Shown here in pieces: positions 15,514 to 23,330 of a stretch of 34,503 nt of DNA. The stretch spans positions 1 through 34,503 of the forward strand of contig JACQGE010000004.1 in NCBI GenBank assembly GCA_016199675.1. Direction: 5' to 3'. Both the position numbers and the translations under genes were made by a program. Numbering within the stretch: the stretch's first letter is position 1; the number at the start of each line of letters is the position of its first letter. The stretch comes from Acidobacteriota bacterium. GTDB taxonomy: Bacteria; Acidobacteriota; Terriglobia; 2-12-FULL-54-10. The notes beneath the pieces were generated by a model. It was given only the letters and a program-made list of their open reading frames with translations. It made no database searches and was not told where the DNA came from.

Positions 15514-17004
15514 CTAATGTGAGCGGGCAATGTAAACCAGCTCAGTTGCTTCGTTCCCGCTCACAATACATTTTCGATTACGTGGTCGTTCCGCGTCTTG
15601 GAATGCAACTCCGCATACGTAGGCCCCGCGGGTCTTCTCCTGCAGTATTTTGCCATATTGCTCTCCGTCTGCACCAATGCTACAGAAGGGCACTCGGACA
15701 AACCCCCCCGCACTGTCAAGGATAGCGATAGCAGCATCCAGCGTTTCAGCATCATGAATCTTGTCTGCAAAGTAGGTGCCTGCGCTATCTTCTAAGTGGA
15801 CGTCAAGGTTCCGGGACGCAGTTGCTATTGCCTCCACGAGATTCGAATCCGCGACCTCCACCTTACCCGGTAACACACGGATATTGATTACTGCACTACC
15901 TTTGTCAATATCCCGTCGGCCAATCTCTATGCGTAAAGGTACTCCTTTCATTTCCCATTCATTGAACTTGAATCCAGGAGTTCTATCCGTTGCATCAATG
16001 AAAGGCCGATAGTTTGCGGCACGAAGGCTCTCTTCTACGGCAGCACATTTGGCCAAAATATTGGAATTCACGGCCACGTCACTCGATAGGATGGGGATGA
16101 TTACGATCTGGATGGGGGCTACGTCAAAGGGTAAGACAAGTCCCTTGTCGTCTCCGTGAATGCCGATCAACGCAGCCATAATCCTCCAGATACCGGGCCC
16201 GAAGCAATTCTGGTAGACGTACCGCTCTACGCCGGCTGGGTCCGAGAATTTAATACCGAAAGGCTTTGCGAACCGTTGACCTAGATCATGTGTGCTGGAT
16301 ATCTGGTTACGTTTCCCGTCGGGCATTATCGTATCCGCGACGTAGGTGTCCTCAGCACCTTTAAACTTATCCCATTGCGGTCTCTTTAGGAAAAGATGAG
16401 GAATTTTTAGTTTCCCCCAAATAACCTTGCGCATTGTCTCCATGTCGTGGGTGATTTCTGTCATCACTTGCTCATGGGAGGCAAAACAGTTGTGCGTCTC
16501 GAAGAACAGAAACTCCCTGCCGCGAAGAAAGGGCCTTGTGGAAAGTTCATAGCGAAACACCGTGTGCCGGGACTGATATCTTCTAAACGGAAGCTGACTG
16601 TGGGATCGTATCCAACGAGCGTACATTGGGTAGAATTGCGTCTCCCCGGTAGGCCGCAAAGCCAGTCTTTCCTCAATCTTTTTGGTTCCCGCAGCTTCGA
16701 CCCAGAACACTTCCGGGGTGAACCCGGCGTGCTCCTTTTCTAACGTAAGATATTGTTCCCGAATTAAAGTGGGGAAGATTACTGGCTCGTGGCCTCTATC
16801 TTCTACTTCCTTTTCGAGCCACTGGTAAATCGATCGTATTATGCGAACGGCGTTCGGAAGATGAACCAGTAACCCACCAACTCCATAATTCACGTCCACC
16901 AACTCCGCGCCGGTGAGACCGCAGACTTGCGAATACCACTCCGAAAAGTTCTCCGCTTTTGGAGTGCGAATACCAATTGCCTTATTTTTCTTTTCGCGAG
17001 TCAT
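15514..17004 (-). CDS. Divergent archaeal/eukaryal-type prolyl-tRNA synthetase paralogue (496 aa)
   Basis: The class II ProRS architecture is complete. A catalytic domain carries LRPTGETQFYPM at about residues 115-126, VFRYE and RGREFLFFETHN. The HGDDKGLVLP segment is followed by an anticodon-binding domain and the extra C-terminal domain of the archaeal-type enzyme. Deviations are visible: the usual FLWQEGH reads FLFFETH, the YQTSWG-STR segment reads YQNCFGPGIWR, and the C-terminal zinc site keeps only part of its Cys (KCIVSG instead of CxxCG). The protein ends in SH rather than the usual Tyr. This suggests a specialised paralogue: an inhibitor-resistant self-protection enzyme or a prolyl/aminoacyl donor for the pathway. 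Tail-to-tail with the glycosyltransferase. Confidence 0.9.
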   Translation of the reverse strand: MTREKKNKAIGIRTPKAENFSEWYSQVCGLTGAELVDVNYGVGGLLVHLPNAVRIIRSIYQWLEKEVEDRGHEPVIFPTLIREQYLTLEKEHAGFTPEVFWVEAAGTKKIEERLALRPTGETQFYPMYARWIRSHSQLPFRRYQSRHTVFRYELSTRPFLRGREFLFFETHNCFASHEQVMTEITHDMETMRKVIWGKLKIPHLFLKRPQWDKFKGAEDTYVADTIMPDGKRNQISSTHDLGQRFAKPFGIKFSDPAGVERYVYQNCFGPGIWRIMAALIGIHGDDKGLVLPFDVAPIQIVIIPILSSDVAVNSNILAKCAAVEESLRAANYRPFIDATDRTPGFKFNEWEMKGVPLRIEIGRRDIDKGSAVINIRVLPGKVEVADSNLVEAIATASRNLDVHLEDSAGTYFADKIHDAETLDAAIAILDSAGGFVRVPFCSIGADGEQYGKILQEKTRGAYVCGVAFQDAERPRNRKCIVSGNEATELVYIARSH

Positions 17005-17410
17005 GTACCAAGTCTATAACAAGACATGCCTATCTGGTATCTTTCATATTACCAAGGCCTTCTTACCACCGCAACTAAGCTAACTGTGGGGCTGTCAACG
17101 GGGATTAAAATCCGCGTGTTCTTGGGGGTACGCGGAAAGCAGGCATCGATCATGCTTGCACCGCGTGTCGGACGTTTTTTCTTTACAAGCGAATTCTGTT
17201 CGATCAGGCACATAACGTTGAACGTAGCCCACCAGGAGAGCGCTGCGGGGTCTTACTTCCGTATAGAGCAGATCCGTCTGCCGCGCGTTTCGCCACCATT
17301 TTCCGGCGGATTTACAACCCCAGCAACAGTGGGGCCGTCGAGCACGTCCAGTTGGCGCGCAATCGTGCTGCTATTAGGGCGTCTATAGAAACGAAATCGC
17401 TTTCCTATAT
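17005..17410. other. Intergenic region between truncated proB and ProRS genes
   Basis: I see no supported gene in this 406-nt stretch. On the minus strand the frame just after the proB stub stays open for about 50 codons (NIGKRFRFYRRPNSSTIARQ...) but matches nothing I know. A minus-strand TTGACA near 17098 and TTATAG near 17020 are weak promoter elements for the ProRS gene. Confidence 0.4.
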
Positions 17411-17974
17411 TCACTTTGCAAGCATCGGATTCAGAGCAAAGTAGTCGCAACGAATAACTATCTCGGTCCGAGAATTTATGGAAATGTCCGAATTTCCTAG
17501 GGCACCCACAAGTTTGCTTAGACGTGCAGAAGAAATTCGACACCTTCCCCTTCCGAGTATCGAGCCACCGGCGTCAATGACCGTTACGACGTCACCCTCG
17601 GAAAATAACCCACGGACATTCTCAACTCCTATTACCAATATCGAGACTGCCCGCCCATTTCGGAGATTATCAGCGAGAAAAGTACTTACTTCCAACTCGC
17701 CCTTACTCGCTGCCGCGAGGGCTATCCAGCTCTTCATCTGGCCGAGGCGTTGCCCTCGCGGCTTAACTCTAGTTACTGTTCCTTCGTTTTCCATGAATGG
17801 AGATTCATTTTCGGCATTGCCGGTGCCTACAACCATTTCAATTCCAAACCCCGATAACAGCCGGGCAGCATTAAACTTTGCAACAATTCCCGCAGACTTT
17901 GACACAACAATGGAATCCATGTCACTAATAGTTCCGAGCCTACAGTAATTGAGATCCGTCGCAGGATCGACCAT
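17411..17974 (-). pseudogene. proB: 5'-truncated glutamate 5-kinase (ProB) with PUA domain
   Basis: The reading frame matches only the C-terminal half of ProB. The end of the amino-acid-kinase domain (VAKFNAARLLSGFGIEMVVGTG, matching the TKLxAARIA..AGI segment) is followed by MKSWIALAAASKGELEV, then a PUA domain with VIGVENVRGLFSEGDVVTVID and GRGRCRISSARL. Homology appears to continue upstream to about 18022, where a stop and the radC terminator follow. The N-terminal glutamate- and ATP-binding half is absent, so no kinase activity is expected. A ribosome-site-like GGAAGG precedes ATG 17974, so a truncated protein could still be made. ProB makes glutamyl phosphate for proline synthesis, and its position beside a ProRS paralogue is notable. 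Confidence 0.75.
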
Positions 17975-18023
17975 TTCACCTTCCGCACAGACAAACAGAT
18001 ACCGAGAGCGAAAAATACGATGT

Positions 18024-18050
18024 CAAACAAAAGCCCACCGATTGGTGGGC
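18024..18050 (-). terminator. Rho-independent terminator of radC
   Basis: Read on the minus strand, GCCCACC-AATC-GGTGGGC forms a perfect 7-bp stem with a 4-nt loop and is followed by TTTTGTTT. It lies 22 nt after the radC stop codon. Confidence 0.8.
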
Positions 18051-18071
18051 GAAACTTTCGTCTGTTGCGTG

Positions 18072-18638
18072 CTATATCAACCCCCTTTCTGCAAAACTTA
18101 TTGCCTTTGTCCCCGCCACCACGAAGTGATCGAGCACGCTGATGTCCACGAGGGCGAGCGACTGCTTGAGCGTCCGGGTGAGCAGCTCGTCGGCACTGCT
18201 TGGCTCCGCGACCCCGGAAGGATGGTTGTGGGCGAAAACGGCGGCGGCGGCATTATGCTTGAGCGCCTGCTTCACGACTTCCCGGGGATACACCGACGTC
18301 TGGGACAGTGTTCCGCGAAATAGCTCCTCGATCTCGATGACGTGATGCTGCGAGTCGAGGAACAGCGCGACGAACGCTTCGTGCTCCTTGCCGATGAAAT
18401 GGAGCCGCAGATAATCGCGAACCGCAGTCGGGCTGGAGAGACCCGGCTGGCAATTTAAGTCTTCCCGGAGCGCCCGGCGCACGATCTCGCGGGCGGCCAA
18501 CAGCTTCCCATACGTCCGAACATCCTTTTCCGCCTCGGAAAGCATTTGGCCAAGAGACCGCTCACGAAGGCGAGCGGCGGCCTGCCGGCCGATAAGCAGG
18601 GTGATGAGTTCCTGATCTGAAAGCGTTGCGTAGTCCAT
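18072..18638 (-). CDS. radC: RadC-like JAB/MPN metalloprotein
   Basis: The C-terminal half carries [14 protein letters not shown], the H-x-H-x7-S-x2-D JAMM metal site of Rad[24 protein letters not shown] is also typical. RadC-type proteins are very common on integrative and conjugative elements; despite the historic name, a direct repair role is not established. ATG 18638 (MDYATLSD) has AAGGAA 8 nt upstream and is preferred to 18671. The helix-hairpin-helix N-terminus of chromosomal RadC is replaced by a short coiled region, as in element-borne versions. Confidence 0.88.
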   Translation of the reverse strand: MDYATLSDQELITLLIGRQAAARLRERSLGQMLSEAEKDVRTYGKLLAAREIVRRALREDLNCQPGLSSPTAVRDYLRLHFIGKEHEAFVALFLDSQHHVIEIEELFRGTLSQTSVYPREVVKQALKHNAAAAVFAHNHPSGVAEPSSADELLTRTLKQSLALVDISVLDHFVVAGTKAISFAERGLI

Positions 18639-18697
18639 GTCGGATTCCTTTTCAAAAGAACGAACCGACACTCATCATTTCGCGCACCCTTCTGAAA

Positions 18698-18744
18698 AAC
18701 ACGGGGTGAGAATTTGCTCCGCGGGCACAATCGCACCCCGTGTT
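18698..18744. promoter_or_regulatory. Shared operator-like element, copy 2
   Basis: AACACGGGGTG (18698-18708) and CACCCCGTGTT (18734-18744) are perfect 11-bp inverted arms separated by 25 nt. They lie in the divergent region between radC and the TraD-like gene. The core matches the 8711-8751 element in arm sequence and in spacing. Confidence 0.6.
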
Positions 18745-18774
18745 CTCCCGTAACAGTCCCGATACCGTTATGGG

Positions 18775-19977
18775 ATGTCCCTCAACCCCGCGATTTCCTA
18801 TTTCGGCGTCACCAACGGCCGGCTGCCGCACCAGGCGTTCGGGATCAAACAGGCCGACCGACTCTTTCACATGTATCTGCTCGGCCGAAGTGGCGTCGGC
18901 AAGACCACGATGCTGGAGACGATCGCGCTGCAGGACATTGGCCACGGCCGCGGCATCGCTGTCATCGACCCTCACGGCGATCTGGCCGAGAGTCTCGTAC
19001 AGCAGGTTCCAGATTGGCGCAAGGATGATCTCGTCTATCTCAACGCCGCGGACCCGACGCAGTCGTATGGATACAACCCACTGCGTGGCGTCAGGGCCGA
19101 CAGAATCCCCTTGGCCGCTTCAGGCCTCATGGAAGCCTTCAAGAAGCTCTGGGACGAGGCCTGGGGAGTACGCATGGAGCATGTGTTGCGGCAGGCCCTC
19201 TATGCGCTCATCGAATACGGCCAGGCAACGCTGCCGGACGTGCTCCGCATCCTCACCGACAAGTCCTTCCGTTATGCCGTGCTCGCCAAAGTGAAGAACG
19301 ACCAGGTGCGCGCCTTCTGGACGAAGGAATTCAAGGAATACAACCCCCGCTATCGCCAGGAATCCATCGCCCCGATCCAGAACAAGATCGGCGCCTTCCT
19401 GGCCGATCCGCGGCTGTACCGCATGCTCACCGCTCCGCCCATTGACCTTCATTTCCGGAAGCTCATGGACGAAGGCAAGATCCTCATCGTTAATTTGGCG
19501 AAGGGACGTCTCGGCGCAGATAGCGCGAATCTGATCGGTGCGCTTTTGGTGACTACCCTAAGCCTCGCCGCCTTCAGCCGGGCCGATGTTGATGAATCAA
19601 AACGTCCCGACTATTTCATCCTGATAGATGAATTTCAAAGCTATACAACCCTCTCTGTCGCAATTATGGTCTCGGAGCTGCGCAAGTACCACGTCGGACT
19701 GGTGCTAGCGCACCAGCATCTGCACCAATTGGAACCGGCGGTCCAGCATGCGGTCTTGGGCAACGCCGGCACCCTCATTTCCTTCCGGATCGGCCCCGAG
19801 GACGCGCGGGTCATGGCACGGGAGTTCGAACCGGTGTTCTCCCCCGAGGACCTGGTGAACCTCCCGAACCACAGCCTATACGTGAAGCTCATGATCGACG
19901 GCGCCCCAAGCCGGCCGTTCAGCGCCAATACGTTGCGTCCGATGGATCTTGAGAGAGCGAACCAATCGGGATCATAA
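18775..19977 (+). CDS. TraD/VirD4-HerA-like ATPase (400 aa)
   Basis: LLGRSGVGKTTM (about 35-46) is Walker A, VIDPHGD follows, and YFILIDEFQSY (about 278-288) is Walker B. LAHQHLHQLEPAVQHAVLGNAGTLISFRIG and EDLVNLPNHSLYVKLMIDG are typical of type IV coupling-type/HerA ATPases. No transmembrane segment is visible, so it is a soluble DNA pump rather than a membrane-bound coupling protein. It heads a three-gene unit divergent from radC. It may act in transfer, DNA processing or defence by the element. Confidence 0.85.
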   Translation: MSLNPAISYFGVTNGRLPHQAFGIKQADRLFHMYLLGRSGVGKTTMLETIALQDIGHGRGIAVIDPHGDLAESLVQQVPDWRKDDLVYLNAADPTQSYGYNPLRGVRADRIPLAASGLMEAFKKLWDEAWGVRMEHVLRQALYALIEYGQATLPDVLRILTDKSFRYAVLAKVKNDQVRAFWTKEFKEYNPRYRQESIAPIQNKIGAFLADPRLYRMLTAPPIDLHFRKLMDEGKILIVNLAKGRLGADSANLIGALLVTTLSLAAFSRADVDESKRPDYFILIDEFQSYTTLSVAIMVSELRKYHVGLVLAHQHLHQLEPAVQHAVLGNAGTLISFRIGPEDARVMAREFEPVFSPEDLVNLPNHSLYVKLMIDGAPSRPFSANTLRPMDLERANQSGS

Positions 19978-20012
19978 TAGCCGCTCGGTTCATAACCCAT
20001 GGGGAGGGGAAT

Positions 20013-20399
20013 ATGAAGCTGTTGCTGCGGCGGAACCAGAAGGCCGGCATGCTCGGCATGGGCAAGATCGCCTTTATCCTTGAAGTCCGAGCCGAGCTCA
20101 CCGACCAGGAAAAGAAGAACATCGAGAAATACCGGCTCGGGGACACGATGCTCTATGAGCGCGACAAGATCATCGACCCCGGCAAGGGGCTTCTCGGCTT
20201 GGCATCGCGGCTGGCCTTCAAGATGATGAATATCTCGGTGTCGGTCGATGATCTCTCGAACGGCAAGAAGATCGACTGCAAGGACATCGTCGAGATGCTT
20301 GCGGTCGAAGAACAGATCCGGGAAGCCGCCCAGACCTTCAAGAACGTGCTTACCGCAGCCGCCTCCTTCGGCGGTGAGGAGGTTATCGAGCTGAAGTAG
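20013..20399 (+). CDS. Small partner of the ATPases (128 aa)
   Basis: GGGGAGGGGA precedes ATG 20013, and the stop directly abuts the next gene's ATG. The sequence is a soluble alpha/beta protein (GKIAFILEVRAELTDQEKKNIEKYRLGDTMLYE) with a helical C-terminus. No family recognised. Its place between two ATPase genes suggests a complex or adaptor role. Confidence 0.65.
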   Translation: MKLLLRRNQKAGMLGMGKIAFILEVRAELTDQEKKNIEKYRLGDTMLYERDKIIDPGKGLLGLASRLAFKMMNISVSVDDLSNGKKIDCKDIVEMLAVEEQIREAAQTFKNVLTAAASFGGEEVIELK

Positions 20400-23171
20400 A
20401 TGTCGTCCAACCTGTGGAACGGGCTGCTCGACCTGTTCGTCGGAACTGGTCAGGAGCGCGAGGTTCGGGACACCCTCAAACTGTGCGCGGAAGTCACCAG
20501 CGCTCGGAGCGCCTCTCCCTTCGCGGACGAAAAGCGACTCGGCCGGTTTCTCGTTGACCTTATCGCCGAAATCTGCGAGCGCCGCGGCGTGACGCCGTCG
20601 ATTCCGCTTGGCGGGATGCTCTGGGGGACCATCAAGAACCTGCTGTACTTTGACGGCATCCTCGTCGAGCTTCCAGAGGAATCGGTTCTTCGCAACCTCA
20701 CGCTCGAAGAGGGCGTCCAGATGCGCGCGACCTTGAACCGCCAACTGCATTTCCTCACCGACCACGACCGCCTGCTCACCCTCTGGCGCAACAAGCTCTT
20801 GAATCTGTTTGCGGGCCTGCTCGAATACTTTCCGTTGTCGGCCTTCACGGATATCGACGACAACGGAATCGCTGCCGACGAATCGGTCGTGCTGCCGGAA
20901 GCCAAGGCGTATGACCTCTGCGACAACCTCCCGGAGCTGGTCGAGCGGCTCATCGTCTCCTTCTACGACGACGATATCCAAAACGCGCATTTGTTCCAGC
21001 CGCTCCGGGAGCGCTTCAATAGCAACCTGTACCGGGTGTCCGGCATCCCAGACAACACACCGCATGAAGAGGTCAACAGGAGGGCCATTCTTCCCACCAG
21101 AAACAAGAACACGTCGCCGGAGTACCTCATAGAGGCGTACCTGCAGGGGACGCCGTTTCTTCCGATGTTCCACGATACCCTGCCGTTTGCCATTCCGTTC
21201 CCCGCCCGCTTCGAACATACGCACGTCGTCGGCGGGACCGGGCACGGCAAGACGCAGCTCCTGCAGTTCCTCATCAACCACGACTTGGTGCGCGCGATGC
21301 GGGACGGCCGCTCGGTGGTGGTCCTCGACAGCCAGGGCGACTTGATCCGCACAATCTCCCGGCTGGCATATTTTGGCCCCGCCGCCGCCGAGAGCCTTGC
21401 CGACCGATTCGTTCTCGTCGACCCCAACGACGTCGAGCATCCCGTCTGCCTCAACATGTTCGACTTCAACCGGGACCGCCTGAGCGGCTATGCCCCGGTG
21501 GACCGCGAGAAAATCCTCAACGCCACGGTCGAGCTGTATGAATACTTCTTCGGGGCGCTCCTCGGCGCCGAGCTGACCCAGCGCCAGGGACTCATTTTCC
21601 GGTATCTTGCGCGGCTCTTGATCGAGATCCCCGATGCGACCATTCATACCCTCCGGGAACTCATGGAGGACGGCGAGCGGTTCCGTCCATACATGGAGCA
21701 GCTCTCCGGGACGGCGCGGAGTTTTTTCGCGACCCGCTTCTTCGACCGGCAATTCAACGAAACGAAGAAGCAGATCCTCACCCGCCTCTGGGGCGTGCTT
21801 TCCAACGCGTCCCTGGAACGAATGTTTTCCCACCCGACAAACAAGATCGATATCTTCGAACTGCTGAACGAAGGCAAGATCATTCTCATTAACACGGCGA
21901 AGGACCTCCTTGGCCAGGAGGGGTCGGCCATCTTCGGTCGGTTCTTCATCGCCCTCATTGCCCAAGCGGCGGTGCAGCGCGCGGCGCTCCCCCCGCATGA
22001 ACGCCGGCCGAGCTTTGTGTATATCGACGAGGCCCAGGACTATTTCGACGAGAACATTTCCAATCTCTTGCACCAGGCGCGCAAATACCGCGTCGGGCTC
22101 GTCTTTGCCCACCAGAACCTGGACCAGCTCGGCGCGGGACTCCGCTCCAGCGTGCTGGCGAGCACCACGATCAAGTTCGTGGGAGGGGTGAGCGCAAAGG
22201 ACGCCAACGTGCTGGACTCGGAACTCCGGTGTCCCGCTGACTTCTTGATGGCCCAGAAGAAAGAGCGCGACTCCACGGAATTTGCCTGCCACGTCCGCAA
22301 CTTCACCGCGAAGGCCCTCTCTGTGCGCATTCCCCTCGGCTACGTCGAGTCGCTGCCAACGATGGACGCTTCCGAGCAAGAAGAGCTACTCGAAGAGAAC
22401 CGCGCCCGATACAGTACGCCGCCGGTCATCCCCCCGAGCGCTCCGTTTACCCCGACGCCTCGGCCTGCAACCGAGCGCGCGGCTCCCGAACCTCGAAGGC
22501 CAGCAGCACCTCCCAAGCCGGCGGAGGTGCCGGCAAATTCGCAGCCAGAAGTGACGCCTGCGATGCCGGAGATGGCAGTCCAAGTGCGAGAATCCGCTGC
22601 AGTGCAACCTGAAGCGAAGAGAAAACCGCCACCAGCCAGAAAGGAAGCGGTGCAGCCAGGCCGGGGCGGGCAGCAGCACAAGTACCTGCAACATCTCATC
22701 AAGCAGCTCGCAGAAGAACGCGGATTCCGGGCGTCGATTGAGGAAACGATCCTGAACGGCGCCGGGCGCGTCGACGTGTCCCTCGTGCGCGGCAAATCGA
22801 GGATCGCGTGCGAGATTTCCGTAACGACGAACCAGGACCAGGAGTTGGGGAACGTCGAGAAGTGCTTGGCTGCCGGCTACACCGGGGTGCTCTTGGTCGG
22901 GAGCAACGAACGGCACATCAAAGCGCTTGCCAAGTTCGTCGAAGAGAATATGGACGAGAGCGATCAGGGCAAGGTACGGTACCTCGTGCCGGAGCGCTTA
23001 ACTGAGTATTTGGACTCCTTGGGAGAAGCCCCGCCGCCTACGGAGCAGACTGTGCGCGGGTACAAGGTGCGCACCGTGCAGCAGGTGGTGGACCCGAAGG
23101 AGGCGGGCGCGCGACGACAGGCGATTGCGGAAGTGATTGCGCGGTCACTCAAGAGGAATGTTGGAGCGTAA
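20400..23171 (+). CDS. Large HerA/TraD-like ATPase with C-terminal nuclease-like domain (923 aa)
   Basis: An N-terminal region of about 270 residues of unknown fold precedes the ATPase core. VVGGTGHGKTQLL at about 276-288 is Walker A, VVLDSQGD follows, and SFVYIDEAQDY at about 538-548 is Walker B. LVFAHQNLDQL and VGGVSAKDAN are typical of VirD4/HerA-like pumps. A Pro/Ala-rich linker (about 676-760) leads to a C-terminal domain GRVDVSLVRGKSRIACEIS...VEKCLAAGYTGVLLVG. That domain resembles a PD-(D/E)xK fold, but E-I-S replaces the usual E-x-K, so catalysis is uncertain. It follows the 128-aa gene with no gap. Likely function: ATP-driven DNA translocation, with the C-terminal domain binding or cutting DNA. 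Confidence 0.85.
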   Translation: MSSNLWNGLLDLFVGTGQEREVRDTLKLCAEVTSARSASPFADEKRLGRFLVDLIAEICERRGVTPSIPLGGMLWGTIKNLLYFDGILVELPEESVLRNLTLEEGVQMRATLNRQLHFLTDHDRLLTLWRNKLLNLFAGLLEYFPLSAFTDIDDNGIAADESVVLPEAKAYDLCDNLPELVERLIVSFYDDDIQNAHLFQPLRERFNSNLYRVSGIPDNTPHEEVNRRAILPTRNKNTSPEYLIEAYLQGTPFLPMFHDTLPFAIPFPARFEHTHVVGGTGHGKTQLLQFLINHDLVRAMRDGRSVVVLDSQGDLIRTISRLAYFGPAAAESLADRFVLVDPNDVEHPVCLNMFDFNRDRLSGYAPVDREKILNATVELYEYFFGALLGAELTQRQGLIFRYLARLLIEIPDATIHTLRELMEDGERFRPYMEQLSGTARSFFATRFFDRQFNETKKQILTRLWGVLSNASLERMFSHPTNKIDIFELLNEGKIILINTAKDLLGQEGSAIFGRFFIALIAQAAVQRAALPPHERRPSFVYIDEAQDYFDENISNLLHQARKYRVGLVFAHQNLDQLGAGLRSSVLASTTIKFVGGVSAKDANVLDSELRCPADFLMAQKKERDSTEFACHVRNFTAKALSVRIPLGYVESLPTMDASEQEELLEENRARYSTPPVIPPSAPFTPTPRPATERAAPEPRRPAAPPKPAEVPANSQPEVTPAMPEMAVQVRESAAVQPEAKRKPPPARKEAVQPGRGGQQHKYLQHLIKQLAEERGFRASIEETILNGAGRVDVSLVRGKSRIACEISVTTNQDQELGNVEKCLAAGYTGVLLVGSNERHIKALAKFVEENMDESDQGKVRYLVPERLTEYLDSLGEAPPPTEQTVRGYKVRTVQQVVDPKEAGARRQAIAEVIARSLKRNVGA

Positions 23172-23330
23172 TGTACTACGAAGCTGGAGTGCGCCCAGGT
23201 CGGCGGCAAGTTTCCATCCAAACCTCGCCGCTGGTTTTCCGACAATTCAATTTCAATAATGCTGGTGAAAACAGGGGCGAATTGGAAGCTAACCACTCGC
23301 CGGACTAGTGCAAGCCACAGAGAGAAGGTC

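Noticed and set aside
15519-15564. GTGAGCGGG/CCCGCTCAC inverted repeat as terminator
   Set aside because: It lies inside the ProRS coding end with a 28-nt loop and no T tract; it is explained by the encoded residues.
19641-22379. 912-codon open frame on the minus strand
   Set aside because: It lies antisense to three well-supported ATPase-operon genes; such shadows arise from GC-rich codon bias, and the product shows no domain.
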